A stretch of 64,000 bases of DNA from Eriocheir sinensis (taxonomy: Eukaryota; Arthropoda; Malacostraca; Decapoda; Varunidae): NCBI RefSeq assembly GCF_024679095.1, contig NW_026111748.1:152001-216000 (forward strand). The letters run 5' to 3'. A model generated the notes under the pieces. The model saw only the letters and a list, made by a program, of their open reading frames with translations, made no database searches and was not told the DNA's origin. The translations under genes were made by a program, and so were the position numbers. Below, piece by piece: positions 12,390 through 22,713 of this stretch. The stretch's first letter is position 1, and each line of letters starts with the position of its first letter.

Positions 12390-12960
12390 TTATAACTGCT
12401 TTTTCATGTACATTTTTTCCATGGAAGACGAATCTAATTTTGTAATATGATTCTTAGTCAGTTTTTTGGGAGCAGGGGGTGGAGGAGGGGCAGTACTTGG
12501 TGACGCAGGACTCGACGATGATGATGATGATGCACTGTCCTTAACATGTGACTCACTGCCATTCAGGGACAACGTCTCAACACTTTTGGTTATCTGCGGC
12601 ACAATGAACTGCTTGGGTATGAGGTGCTTATTAATAGCTCCTCCGTAGATAGTGACGGGTGGACAGAAGTCATAGCCAAGCTTGCCATAAAACACCTGCT
12701 GGTCATGGGTTGAGAGGTACATGATACTAAAGCCACACCCTCTGGCGTACTCCTCGGTCTTATTCATGAGGATGCGTCCATACCCAGACCCTCGAAGGTT
12801 CTGGCGGATGATGACAGATTCCACCCAGGCTGCATCTGGTTCCCTGGGCACAATGGTCATCCTGGAGTGTCCCACCACCTCTGCGCTGCCTTGCGGGGTG
12901 GTGCGCAACAGGACGAGATTTGTAGGGAACTCCTCACATGATGATTTCAGTGTCCTCATC
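12390..12960 (-). CDS. NAA80: NAA80-type N-terminal acetyltransferase, exon 2
   Basis: Main exon of a GNAT-fold acetyltransferase. The minus-strand acceptor is ...CTTCAG at 12966-12961 and the exon starts at 12960. The spliced protein (exon 1 15332-15223 plus this exon) is 226 residues. The acetyl-CoA loop RGSGYG is at about residues 93-98 after the strand WVESVIIRQNL. The NAA80 hallmark STHDQQVFYGKLGY follows at about 120-133. A Ser-rich then polyproline segment (STAPPPPPAPKK) lies near the C-terminus. Known of the family: NAA80 acetylates the mature N-terminus of actin in the cytosol, and proline-rich stretches of the human enzyme contact profilin. That the C-terminal PPPPP does the same here is inference. 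The frame is intact with no stops. A 12.96-kb Met exists in the exon, but the splice phase with exon 1 (AG|G) fits perfectly, so the exon is not the gene start. Confidence 0.9.
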
Positions 12961-13327
12961 CTGAAGCATCAATGACAGTGTTACCCAGCCATGATTGATG
13001 ACTGAGATATGACGTATAATGAGCATATAAATGACAGTGGAAAACATAAATGCTGTCTTCTAAAATCTGGCATGATAAGCAACATACAAATTTCTATACA
13101 ATTCATTAACATCTTGGGTATGAAGAGATTACTTAATGGTATGAAATGTAAACTTGTGAGTCTTGTTTGCCTAGTGATGGCCCTCAACACATCTCCATGC
13201 TTCTGTAGTGTTGCTTCTTGTAGTTTCTGTGGTTCTTGCCTTGGACCCGTATCTTGGTGTTCATTACGAAAGTATATTACTTTTATTATACTTTTAGTCT
13301 ACTTCCTGCAACTCTACAATAAAGGTT

Positions 13328-13335
13328 CACATTTC
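13328..13335. repeat. hAT target-site duplication, left
   Basis: CACATTTC, matching 14575-14582. Confidence 0.9.
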
Positions 13336-14574
13336 CAGAGGTGGGCGCGGTACTGAAAAATCAGTAGTGTGGTTGCGGTAGTGCGGTACTTTTTCCGGAG
13401 TAGTGTGGTCCCATTTTTTTCTTTCCCAGTGCAGTGGCGGTGTGCGATACTGCGGTAGTGGTAGTCACTAGTCAATATAAAAAAAAAACTTCATTGCCTA
13501 TCCTGGCTACCCATTGACTTCCTTAACTTGTGAGATACAAAAAAAAATAAAGGAGGACTGGGGGAAGGAGAGAGGGAGGTAAGGGCAGTGGCGTAGCCAG
13601 AGGGGGGGCAGGGGGGGCGCATTGCCCCCCCTGGGAATTTTGGGGGGAAATGCTGGAACAGATTTTGTATGCTCTTTTTGTCATAACTTTTAAACTGTTT
13701 TGGAGGCACAGCCACAGTGTAAAGTGGTCATGATAAAAACCTCTCACAACAATAAATTAACCGTTTTTGTTAGTTATGTTGTGGTTTTCAGTTGACTCCC
13801 AAAGTTCTTGTGCTTCAAGCTTTCTTGCCTGACCATTGTTACAAAGAAGGCGACTTTGCAGACTGCTAAAACTGTTTTCATCAAAGTCTGCAAGGTAAAT
13901 ATCTGGACACATTCAGTAGGGTGAGTTGGAAAGGAAAGGAAGGATGAGAAGGGAAGTGATGGGAAAGGATGGGAAGGGTAGGGCGGGAAAAGGAAGGAAA
14001 GGGAAGGGAAGGGATGGGCGGGGAAAGGAAGGGATGGGTAGGGAAGTGAAGGGCGGGGAAAGGAAGGGATAGGATGGGAAGTGATGGGATGGGAAGGGAA
14101 GGGCTGGGAAGGGAAGTGAAGGGCAGGGAAGGGAAGTGAAGGGCAGGGAAGGGAAGTGAAGGGCAGGGAAAGGAAGTGAAGGGCAGGGAAAGGAAGGGAT
14201 GGGAAGGGAAGGGCTGGGAAAGGAAGGGATGGGAAGGGAAGGGTGGGTAAAGGAAGAAAAGGGCAGGGAAAGAAAGTGATGGGAAGGGAAGGGATGGGTA
14301 GAATTTAACATCAAAGAGCGCTACTTCTGGTGCCAAATGTTTTTGGGAAATTTTTCAAGCATTCACATAGATTTAAATATTAACTGAATGAGTCCGATTC
14401 ACTGAAGAAAAAAAAATCTGTGAGCATGCTGTGCTTTCTACAGACCGCAAAAAGTACTGCAGGATCTTTTAGTGTGGTCCGCAGTAGTGCGGTATTTTCA
14501 GACAGTTTACGGTAGTGCGGTACTTTTTTGTGATGCGGTACTACTGCACTAAGTACCGCACTTGCCCACCTCTG
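13336..14574. mobile_element. Non-autonomous hAT element in the NAA80 intron
   Basis: Inverted ends CAGAGGTGGGC...GCGGTACT at 13336 and 14574, flanked by exact 8-bp repeats CACATTTC at 13328-13335 and 14575-14582. 1239 bp with no transposase. Subterminal GTAGTGCGGTACT repeats occur at both ends. Inside are a second hAT-like end (CAGTGGCGTAGCCAG at about 13588) and a 380-bp purine tract. The insertion lies wholly in the intron, so NAA80 coding is untouched. Confidence 0.92.
13920..14302. repeat. Polypurine GGGAAGGGA-type array
   Basis: About 380 bp of almost pure purine on the plus strand built from GGGAAGG(G/A)A(T/G) variants with a period near 12. The long Pro/Ser/Phe frames opposite are artefacts. 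Confidence 0.9.
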
Positions 14575-14582
14575 CACATTTC
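14575..14582. repeat. hAT target-site duplication, right
   Basis: CACATTTC, matching 13328-13335. Confidence 0.9.
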
Positions 14583-15019
14583 TCGTCTTCATTCGATCAT
14601 CCTTTTCCATCCTTCTGTCCCACTCTTGCCTCCTAAACTTCAACTCTCTCACCTCATTCTTGATACATATTGTTGATCCAATTTCTTCATTCAATTCAAA
14701 TTCTTACCCCCACCAGCCAGTCATTACGTTAAGTGAATGATAAGATGGTAGTAGTTTTGAAAATGGTAGGTAAATATGTGTTATGTTGATGCTTTTGAGA
14801 GGAATGGATGTGTACCAGTACCTTCAAATGACTGTTTTCAATACTCTTGATAGTCTTAGATTAATAAGCTTAAAACAATGGCAAATACTCTTCTACATTT
14901 TGCTGTTGGGGAGTAGGGACATTACAGGCTTATTTCTGTATCTTTTTATCCTTTTTTTTTTCTTGAGCTGCCTCCTTTATCGAAAAAAAAAAGTAAGTCT
15001 TGCTCCTCAGCATTTTAAT
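14583..15019. other. Intronic sequence without recognised features
   Basis: T-rich and A-rich runs. No motif seen. Confidence 0.3.
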
Positions 15020-15166
15020 CAAGAGAAGCTAGTGAGGAGGGCATCTGAAAGGCCAAAGAAGACCTGGAGATAGTGTGTGACATGAGAAGGATGAACATGA
15101 GGGAGGAGAGAGTACAAGATCATCAAGAGTGGGAGAGACTTGTAGCCCGTCCAACCCCATAAGGAA
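15020..15166 (+). pseudogene. LINE ORF2 C-terminal fragment
   Basis: Two frames give RPKKTWR and then MRRMNMREERVQDHQEWERL, the common C-terminal tail of one group of LINE reverse transcriptases, with a stop and a frame change between. It lies antisense within the NAA80 intron near exon 1. Confidence 0.6.
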
Positions 15167-15222
15167 AAATAAGGATGTTGAAGGAAAAGCAGAAGGGCAT
15201 CTGTGTGTGTATGTCCCCTGAC

Positions 15223-15332
15223 CTGAGTGTCTTGCTGCGGGGCCACTGGTCGTTGAGGATCTTCACGCAGTCTTCCATGTACTCAGGGTGGGAGTGGAGT
15301 GTCACCAGCCTCAGGCCTTCCTCTCCCTTCAT
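15223..15332 (-). CDS. NAA80: NAA80-type N-terminal acetyltransferase, exon 1
   Basis: 110-bp coding exon. ATG at 15332-15330, ending ...CTCAG at 15223 with donor GT at 15222-15221. It encodes 36 codons plus two bases and contains KILNDQWPRSKTL, matching the conserved INDQWPRS-type segment at the start of NAA80 proteins. Phase 2 joins exon 2 cleanly. The intron is 2262 bp (15222-12961) and contains a hAT element and LINE and purine-rich sequence. An out-of-frame ATG lies 10 bp upstream of the chosen start in the leader, which could lower initiation efficiency. The chosen start keeps the family-like N-terminus. Confidence 0.85.
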
Positions 15333-15350
15333 CTTGGCTCATCTCTCCTC
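15333..15350 (-). other. 5' UTR part of NAA80 exon with upstream splice acceptor
   Basis: On the minus strand CTTGTTTACAG ends at 15351, a good acceptor, so the exon probably begins at 15350 and an upstream non-coding exon should exist at higher coordinates. Confidence 0.5.
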
Positions 15351-15505
15351 CTGTAAACAAGGTGCACTGTCATTCTCTCTATACAGGTATGTGAATTTAC
15401 TCTTTTCCCATAGATCATTCCAAGACATAATGATTTGGTTTGCCTTAATGGATATAATATACTATCAGGGGCAGGCATTTCCCACAGGCATTACTATATG
15501 CATAC

Positions 15506-15645
15506 GCTTCTGTGGTGCAGTGGCTAGCGTCCCTCATCACAAATCTGCAGATCTGCGTTCAAATCCTTGCCTGAGCAGTTTTTCAGTGATTTGGCCTTCC
15601 ACCACCAAAACCACGGTTCCCTACAGGGATTAATTGACCGCATTA
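15506..15645 (+). mobile_element. tRNA-derived SINE
   Basis: Box A-like TGGTGCAGTGGCTAGCG at 15513-15529 and box B-like GCGTTCAAATCC at 15555-15566. The unique tail ACCAAAACCACGGTTCCCT recurs inverted at 17565-17630. It is not a tRNA gene because no acceptor stem pairs. Confidence 0.75.
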
Positions 15646-16087
15646 TACATGTGGGGGGGGGGAGGTCCAGGGGGGGCTGTTTAGCAGGGAGATTGAGGTG
15701 AGGTTATGTAAAGTTCGCTTAGAGTAGTTTAAATATGCTCACCCACCCTAAAGAACTGATTTCCAGGGCATCATACATGTGTGTGTGTGTGTGTGTGGGG
15801 GTGGGGGGGGTCCAGGGGCACGGTCCCCCCTGGTTAGCAAGGGGGGTCCAAGTTAGGTTATGTAAAGTTCGGTTAGAGTAATTTAAATATATTCACCCAC
15901 CCTAAATAACCGATTTCCAGCGCATCATACTTGGGGGTCCAGGGGGCACAGTCCTCCTGGATAGTAGGGTCGAGGCAAAAGCCCTGTTAGCTGTTAGGTT
16001 ATAAAGTTCAGTTGGAGTAGTTTAAATATATTTGAAATGCGATATGGGCCATCGAAAATGACGTGGGACGGAGTGGGGTGCCGGCGG
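15646..16087. repeat. G-rich repeated block with short GT array
   Basis: A motif with GGTCCAGGGGG, a gap, then GGTTATGTAAAGTTC recurs about three times (15660, 15800, 15930), and a (GT)n array lies near 15779-15797. This looks like diverged tandem copies of about 130-150 bp. Confidence 0.6.
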
Positions 16088-17801
16088 CCACTACGCTGTG
16101 CATCTAATGACACGCCCAACACTCGTCAACAGACCAGCTGCGGCGGCTGCTAGGTTATATTGGAATAGTTTACAAGAGTATGCATTAGGAACTTTCCTTA
16201 CTTTCGAGACAAGGGAATTTTCCCTAATTTAGAGATTTTGGTAAAGATTCGTATTAGGTCCGTGCCAGTATCTCATAATCTACTTTATGAAACATCAGTA
16301 TCTCTTCATATATCTTTTCTACAAACCTTCAACAGTCATGGAAACGCTTTGAAAATCCAATTCAAGGACTTTTTTTTTACTCTTGAAAATAGGGATAACT
16401 TTTACGAAGCGTAGCCTCCTCTGGCGGCGATGACTCTTGCAACTACAACCGTAAAATAGCTCGCAGAGGGTTTAGGGTCGGGGAGCAAATTTAAACTACT
16501 CCAACCGAACTTTACGACCTACTAACGGGGGGCCTGCACCCCCCTTGACCCCCCATTCTAACCTGGACCCCCCCAACATGTATATGTGACTTATTTCAGC
16601 AAGGAGGTATTTCTCGCAACACCGGCTGCAACGTCGCCAGAGGAGGCGACGCGCTTTCGTAAACATTATCCCCTATTTTCAAGAGTAAAAAAAAAGTCCT
16701 TGAATTGGATTTTCAGAGTGTTTCCATGACTGTTGAAGGTTTGTAGAAAAGATATATGAAGAGATACTGATGTTTCATAAGGTAGGTAATGAGATACTGG
16801 CACGGACCTAAAACGAATCTTGACCGAGATTTTTCTAGGGAGATTTTGGAAGCCCATTTTTCAGTGATTTGGGCTTCCCAAAAAAAATCCCGGTAAATCT
16901 TAAGAATCACCACTCCACCCCCTCCACCACCCCAGCCCCCCCAATCCCCCAAGACAAGCCTGGGGAACTGTGGGGAACCGGGGTATTGGCGGGGGGGAGC
17001 CCATATCACTGAAAAATGGCCTTCCAAAATTTCCCTAGAAAAATCCCTAAATCAAGAAAAATTCCCAAGTCTCGCAAGTAAGGAAAATCCCTACCGTATA
17101 CTCACATGCGTGGGATAATCGCTAACCAAGCATACCATCGCTAACCACCCCAAAACAACCCTGAGCCATGACTCAAGGTCATCCGGGACTCGGGCTGAAC
17201 AGGCCTGGGCTATACCCGGCCCTCAGCACGGCAGCCGTTGGGCTGCGTGTTCTAAAAAAAAAAATAACCACGCGTGGTGGACCTGGTTTCACATGCGTGG
17301 GCTAGTCGCTAACCAAGCATACCATCGCTAACCAAGCGTACCATCGCTAACCAAGCGTACCATCGCTAACCAAGCGTACCAACGCTAACCAAGCGTACCA
17401 ACGCTAACCAAGCGTACCGTTGTTAACCAAATGTTTGTAGAAAAAAAGTATATGAAGACCTGGTGATGCTTCATACGGTAGGTATTGAATGCGAGCTATT
17501 TTGCGGCGGCGGTGGCGTTAGCTCGATTAATCCCTTTAGGGAGCTGTGGTTTTGGTGGTCGTTAGCTCGATTAATCCCTGTAGGGAACAGTGGTTTTGGT
17601 GGTGGACGGCCAAATCACTGAAAAATGGGCTTTCAAAATGTCCCTACAAAAATCCCAAAAATCGGGAAAAATCCCTAGTCTCTAAAGAAAGGAAATTCCC
17701 TAACGTATACTCTTGTAATCTATTCCTATATAACGTAGTAGCCGCTGCAGCGGGTCTGTTGACGAGTGTAGGGTGTGCAATTGGATGGTCAGCGTAGTTG
17801 A
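16088..17801. mobile_element. Large composite foldback element
   Basis: The outer arms (about 16088-16240 and 17640-17801) are inverted copies sharing CACTCGTCAACAGACC and a TTACAAGAGTAT block. Nested inside is a second inverted pair, about 16250-16440 against 16625-16860, containing CCTTGAATTGGATTTTC and a GAGATACTGATGTTTCATA block. A SINE tail and a 19-bp tandem repeat also lie within. No coding capacity. Parts reappear in the foldback at 55827-56629. Confidence 0.8.
17300..17425. repeat. 19-bp tandem repeat (CGCTAACCAAGCGTACCAT)
   Basis: About six near-perfect copies. A diverged array of the same unit is at 56208-56281 inside another foldback. Confidence 0.9.
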
Positions 17802-18305
17802 ACCCCCACCCCACCACCCCAATTGTAGTCGAGCAACTCTTGAGAAATGTCATGTTTCATAATTACATATGGTACAATACTGACGGTTAACCCGTCCACT
17901 TCTTGTAAGTTGATGCTAGATAATTTTTACCGAGTAGTTTAAGGTACAAAATAAAAGAGATTTGTGACAGCTGTCATCCAGATCGAACTGACGCTCCTGG
18001 TGTTAACTGACGCGGGAGTGACCTACCGACTGCTACGTATGACCCTGGCCTCCATTTTACTCAAACTCCACTATAAGTATCGCGCACTGAACAATATCCG
18101 TTTGTTTTCTGACACGTGCTTGTCACACCATGTGACACTTGACACGCCCGTGTCTTTGTTGGACCCGGTACTGGGATAGTAATCGGTCCTTTTGTCAACC
18201 TACATGCACACCAATAAAGAGGTTAAATACTTAGTTAACACTTACCGAAAGGTAAAGTAGATGGATATTTTGAGGGAGTGAGTGTCGGGCCTTCCATCCA
18301 TTATG
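17802..18305. other. Unassigned interval
   Basis: No gene motif. One plus-strand open frame (17964-18179) has no recognised similarity. Confidence 0.25.
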
Positions 18306-18750
18306 GCGGCTTGAAAACAACTGACTTCAGGAACCCGCCATTAGGTGCCGCCGCTGATACCCTCGCGTAGTAACATTTTACGAATGTAAAAGAAAAAAAA
18401 AATAGCTGCGGCATTAGTTGCTTTAATATAGAGAAAAAATACTTAAAAGACCGTTTTTTTGTCCGAAATCGTTATAATCCATGCGCATTTTGGATATTAC
18501 TGCCTTAGGAACTAGTTTTTAGGGTGCACTGCAAGGCAGGTATGAGGCTCAGTCTGTGTATAGAGGCGGTTGTGAAACAATAACAATGGACTTAGAAAAT
18601 CCAAGCCACCTAACTCTATAATTAAAGAGGCTTGCCCCCCTGGCCCCTCCCCAAGGTAAAAGGTATACGAAAATGCATTATAATGATAATTCTTTCACGT
18701 GCTAAATTACTACGAATATTGGTTTGGAGTGGTTATTCTTAAGTTTTGCC
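18306..18750 (+). repeat. Dispersed repeat R1, copy 1
   Basis: About 445 bp that recur inverted at 63244-63700 with high identity, from GGCTTGAAAACAACTGACTT to CTTAAGTTTTGCC. It has no open frame of note and no recognised terminus. Confidence 0.9.
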
Positions 18751-19081
18751 CCAAAAGTTTCGTTATGAGTGAAATTACAAAAATAAGAACATAGGGAGAC
18801 TGCAAGGGGACAAGTGACCTACAATCGGCAGCTCCAGATTCCACCCCACTACCACCTGTCATCCTCGTCCATGTAGCTATCTAGTGACATTGAGTGAGAA
18901 GTTAGGAGTGGGAATTTTGCCAAAGAATTTTATTAGGGGTGCTCTGGGGGTCGTAACAGAAGTAGAATTATGTTAGGAGTGAAAACCTGCAGCTGCCACA
19001 CTCACCCGCTGAGGCCACGTGTGTGTGCTGGGCGTGGAGGCGTTGTGTCCTCGCGCCCTAAATAGACACTCACTCCCTCCC
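18751..19081. other. Unassigned interval, possible LINE UTR
   Basis: Contains AACATAGGGAGACTGCAAG and CTCGTCCATGTAGCTATCTA, phrases I associate with repeated UTR-like sequence in decapods. This is a weak assignment. Confidence 0.3.
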
Positions 19082-19262
19082 GCCAGATTATCGTACTCAG
19101 AGCATAGTATTTACCGGTTCTTGTCGCCTAACGATTGCCAAGAAACATCAGGAATTAACTATTTTAACGATAAATATAAATGAGTCTAGTTACTGGGGCC
19201 CAGGAGACAGTTTTTGGGTCGGAATTTGGTAAATATAAGAGGCTGAGTACGAGAATCTGGCA
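19082..19262. mobile_element. GTTGCCAG-type MITE, copy 2
   Basis: 181-bp relative of 9649-9834, with the same inverted ends and interior. The left GTT is missing. Confidence 0.85.
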
Positions 19263-19465
19263 CGTTACCGCGATCACGTGGAGTTTGTTTACATTTGCAA
19301 GAGGGTCGAGTCCCTTGATAGAGTCCCGACATAGGCGGCCCTGTGTAGAAAGCTGCTGGGCGCCATCTTTGGCCCTTCGAGCACCGCGCCGACTTTGAAC
19401 GGAGGTATTAAAAGTAATAATTTTACCTATTTTGGAAGAGGATTCTGTTGCTTTTTAATGTAACA

Positions 19466-19590
19466 ATGCCTTGCTGCCTAGCCTTCGGCTGTAGCAACAT
19501 GCCACAGAGAGGACACAAAATGTATAATTCAACTGCAAGGCCGCTGAGAAGACAGAGGTGTGGTAACAGTCGTCTTGGGAGGAAACCATC
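19466..19590 (+). pseudogene. Possible THAP-domain N-terminus remnant
   Basis: An ATG at 19466 opens MPCCLAFGCSNMPQRGHKMY, which fits the start of a THAP zinc finger (M-P-x-x-C-x-x-x-x-C-x-N). The later Cys/His ligands and the AVPTIF box are not seen, and a perfect hairpin follows. It could be a transposon-derived or gene-derived fragment, or chance. Confidence 0.35.
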
Positions 19591-19646
19591 GGTTATGACA
19601 GCAAGACACACACACTGCCATTGTGTGTGTCTTGCTGTCATAACCG
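19590..19646. repeat. Perfect 25-bp inverted repeat with 7-base loop
   Basis: CGGTTATGACAGCAAGACAC plus 5 bases pairs without mismatch to the end at 19646. The loop is CTGCCAT. It could be a foldback MITE core or a small-RNA hairpin. Confidence 0.85.
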
Positions 19647-19759
19647 CCCTTCCTTTGTACTGTCTATGGAAAATTGGAAATCATTGTGAGGGATCTCGAG
19701 GCACAGCTACGAGGACTGAAACAATCGTTCACCTCAGGTCCTGCCATCGAAGCTGATGA

Positions 19760-20499
19760 GGGAAGCTGTGGCCCTTATGGCCAAAATTATTGGATGTGAT
19801 CTCTCCCACAGTTGTTATTACAGACTCACAATGGATATTTCACACTCATCAAGGCCACAGTCTAATAGACTGGACGTGTTACAAGAGTTTAATGAACAGA
19901 AGCTAGCTTTTGCTGAGCCATATCTGTCTTGGTAAAACTCTATAATCACACCCAACTCACTCTAAACGTTAACACATTATTGTTTAGATTGTATTTGCTA
20001 ATCATCACTGGTAGCCGTTTCCATTATTATTACTCGTTTATGAGATTTTTAAATGCGGGGAAATATTACTATTTCAGCGGTGATAGGTTAGGTTACTATT
20101 TGCTCATGTGAAGGGTCTTCAGCTAGAAACTCCTCTAGGTTGGGTTATATAAGTCCATCTTTATTTATCATCCTAATGTATAAGGTTGCACAGTCTTCAT
20201 TTCCATGGGTACCAATGTCATTATGATGTGTTGAAGACATTTTCCTACAGTATTCTCTGAACCTATTTTGACCCTCAAGCAAAATGAAACACGTTTACAT
20301 GGCCTTAGAATTTAATGTATTCTTTTTTAATCTACAATAAGTATTTCAGTTCACTTAAATTAAATTAAATGTCATTCAACTCAATGATTGATCTTCACAA
20401 TACCTTAATTGGAATCGCACAGAAAACTTATTGCATCAACTACAAGTGTGTGTGTCGTGCCGCGGCCTGATGGGCGAGCCTCCCATAACTCCCTCTGCC
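19760..20499. other. Unassigned AT-rich interval
   Basis: A frame at about 19760-19935 continues without stops before the (in-frame) end but shows no recognised domain. The rest has no feature. Confidence 0.25.
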
Positions 20500-20600
20500 G
20501 GGGGGTACCTCTTTGGCCGACTGGTTAGGTGGTGGCTATATCCCGTCTCGCTGGTCGCGGGTTCGATCCCCGGCGCCGTACACGCAGAGGTCGTGTTGGA
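20500..20600 (+). mobile_element. tRNA-derived SINE
   Basis: Box A-like TGGCCGACTGGTTAGG at 20514-20529 and box B GGGTTCGATCCC at 20559-20570. A second copy lies on the minus strand at 54971-55077 with the same GGGGTACCTCTTT start. Confidence 0.8.
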
Positions 20601-20629
20601 GTGTAGTAAAGAGCAAAATTCTGGCATTT

Positions 20630-20632
<3 letters not shown>

Positions 20633-20692
<60 letters not shown>
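20633..20692. repeat. (GT)n microsatellite
   Basis: About 60 bp uninterrupted, starting about 30 bp after the SINE. Confidence 0.95.
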
Positions 20693-20699
20693 ACAGAAG

Positions 20700-21831
20700 A
20701 AAGATAGCAGATCGGCGAGTAATGGAATTAGTGACCCTAGCTCCTCCCCCACATCATTACACTAATGTTCTCTCTACATGCTAAAGTTTTCTGCAAGAAG
20801 GTAACGGAAAGGAAGGAAAGTGCCTTTGCATTAATGGAGCTTGGGTAGTGTGTCGGCCACGTGCCCCATGACAAGTATATCAAGGCTCATGACGTTCAGG
20901 AGGAGGCAGCGTCCCTCCCTGCAGGCAAGGGTCAGGCGATGAAGGGATATGTAGGTAAGAGATAGACTTCCCCAACTGCTGCTGATAATGTTTTACAGCG
21001 ATTAGTATTGTTAAATCCATCCATCACAGCAGCAACACTCAAAGAGAGGCACCCAGACTTGTTTGAAGTCTCTCATCAGTACCCTCTGAGTGCTGCCGCC
21101 TCTCAGCACCCCGCCTTGATGCCTGGCTGCTTGGGTTGATGTAGACACAAACTGTCTCTTATTTACTTTTTCAAAGCTCGTTGGCGGCTGGCTCCCTGCT
21201 GGCTGTTAGAGGAAGGTGTGCAGGTCTGACACAAGTGTGCTCAGTTTCAGTGGACGACCCGTACGGCTGTGAAACAAAAATACAAAAGAGTGTGTGTGCT
21301 AGCGTTTGAAAAGCGCGGCGAAAACAGGGCTAATAATGGCGTCCAAATCGTAGGTTGTCGGGACTCACTCAAGGGACTCTAAACTCAACTGAACTTAACG
21401 TTTGGAAAGAGGAAAATAATAGACCCAGACAGTAGACACACGTCTGTTCGGAGCATGAAGGCGGTTCAATGTGTGGCAGATTCCAGAATTCCCATGAGTG
21501 CAGCGCTGCCAGTTCGACCGCCAATTATCAGCTTAGCACTCTCTCCCGGCCTACCCACCCACAACCCACCTGTTTATCTCTCTCTCTCTCCCTCTCTCTC
21601 CCTCTCTACCCGGGGGAGGGACCTAGGGGGACACACCGACCACCACCACCACCACCACTGCCAACACCACAACGTGGCACCATGGGAAAAAATCGCTGCC
21701 ACATGTCATAGAATTTATACAAATCCTTGTTATAATCCTAAACATCGACACTCATTGTACTATGTACCTTCCTTTACTATATACAGAATATATAAAATAT
21801 CGCTTTCACATAGCACATGGATGGGAAATAG
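20700..21831. other. Unassigned interval
   Basis: No domain recognised. A CT/CCA low-complexity patch lies at 21575-21665. Confidence 0.25.
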
Positions 21832-22450
21832 ATGAGAGACGCATGTACGAAGGCTGATTTGGCAGCATGGGTAGAGGTAAACGACGATACCAGCTCCACC
21901 CTGAACCGCCTTCTTGCTCTGAACAGACTATACCAGTACAGTGCCAAACAGGACCAAAACTTTAGCTTATGTATAGGGGAAAAGAAAACAATAGAGCACC
22001 TGATAGTGGCCTGCGACAGGTATGAAGAGGAGAGGCAAAGGCTATTGACATCTGTGGTGGAAATTATTGGGGAAGAGGAGTGGCATAGCAGATTGGAGGA
22101 GGAAGACGGAGGAATAAGTACCGTGTTAGGACTATATGGCAGTAAGGAGGAAGCAGTGAAACAAATACCTCACACAAAATTTTTCTTGACATGTTGCTGG
22201 GAAAAAAAGATCTGAGCAGTGAAAGTGGAGTGAAAAGTGTAATAGTGGAAAATAGCAAAGCACATAGGCAAGTAAATCAGGGAAAGAAAAGGACACAAAA
22301 CCTAAGTTCAGGATGAAGTGCTGAAGAAAGTGATGTAATACTGAAAAGAAAAGTGTGTAGAAGTGAAAAAGAAGAAAAGAGGAACGAAAGGAGGAGGACC
22401 TAAGAAGCGATACTAAGCGTCACAGGTCAAAAGAAGAAGAAGAAGAAGAC
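21832..22450 (+). pseudogene. 5'-truncated LINE (family E): ORF2 C-terminus and 3' UTR
   Basis: The frame at 21832-22215 contains EKKTIEHLIVACDRYEEERQ and ends TCCWEKKI, a zinc-knuckle-like LINE C-terminus. The same block (ETVEHLIVECSNYERQR, then QCWEKR) ends the LINE at 48610-50515. The 3' UTR also matches that copy through GGAGGACCTAAGAAGCGATA and CAGGTCAAAAGAAG, so both belong to one family. It ends in a (GAA)n tail near 22450. This is a typical 5'-truncated insertion. Confidence 0.85.
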
Positions 22451-22483
22451 AATACGGAGCACTAAGCATGACGGAAAAGATAG

Positions 22484-22568
22484 GCAAGTACCGTTAATTT
22501 GAGTACCGGCAATACCGGTACCGAAAGCTCCGGTAACGTTAGTACCGGTACCGGTATTGGTACCCAAA
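22484..22568 (+). mobile_element. hAT-end fragment, ACCGGTA type
   Basis: GGCAAGTACCGTTAATTTGA followed by ACCGGTA repeats matches the left end of the element at 4121-5605. The outermost terminus is eroded and no partner end is visible. Confidence 0.7.
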
Positions 22569-22627
22569 GTTTTTTTTTTTTTTTATCTTAATGACTGATG
22601 AAATTCCCAAATAAATTTCCTGTAAAG

Positions 22628-22631
<4 letters not shown>

Positions 22632-22710
<79 letters not shown>
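22632..22710. repeat. (TC)n microsatellite
   Basis: About 78 bp, leading directly into repeat R2 (TGAATGAAGTGAATATTT). Confidence 0.95.

Positions 22711-22712
<2 letters not shown>

Positions 22713-22713
<1 letters not shown>

Noticed and set aside
13881..14336. Pro/Ser/Phe-rich minus-strand frames of 133-151 codons
   Set aside because: Antisense of a polypurine tract.
20500..20600. Possible tRNA gene
   Set aside because: Boxes A and B are present but the ends do not form an acceptor stem and a related copy exists at 54971-55077, so SINE is the better reading.
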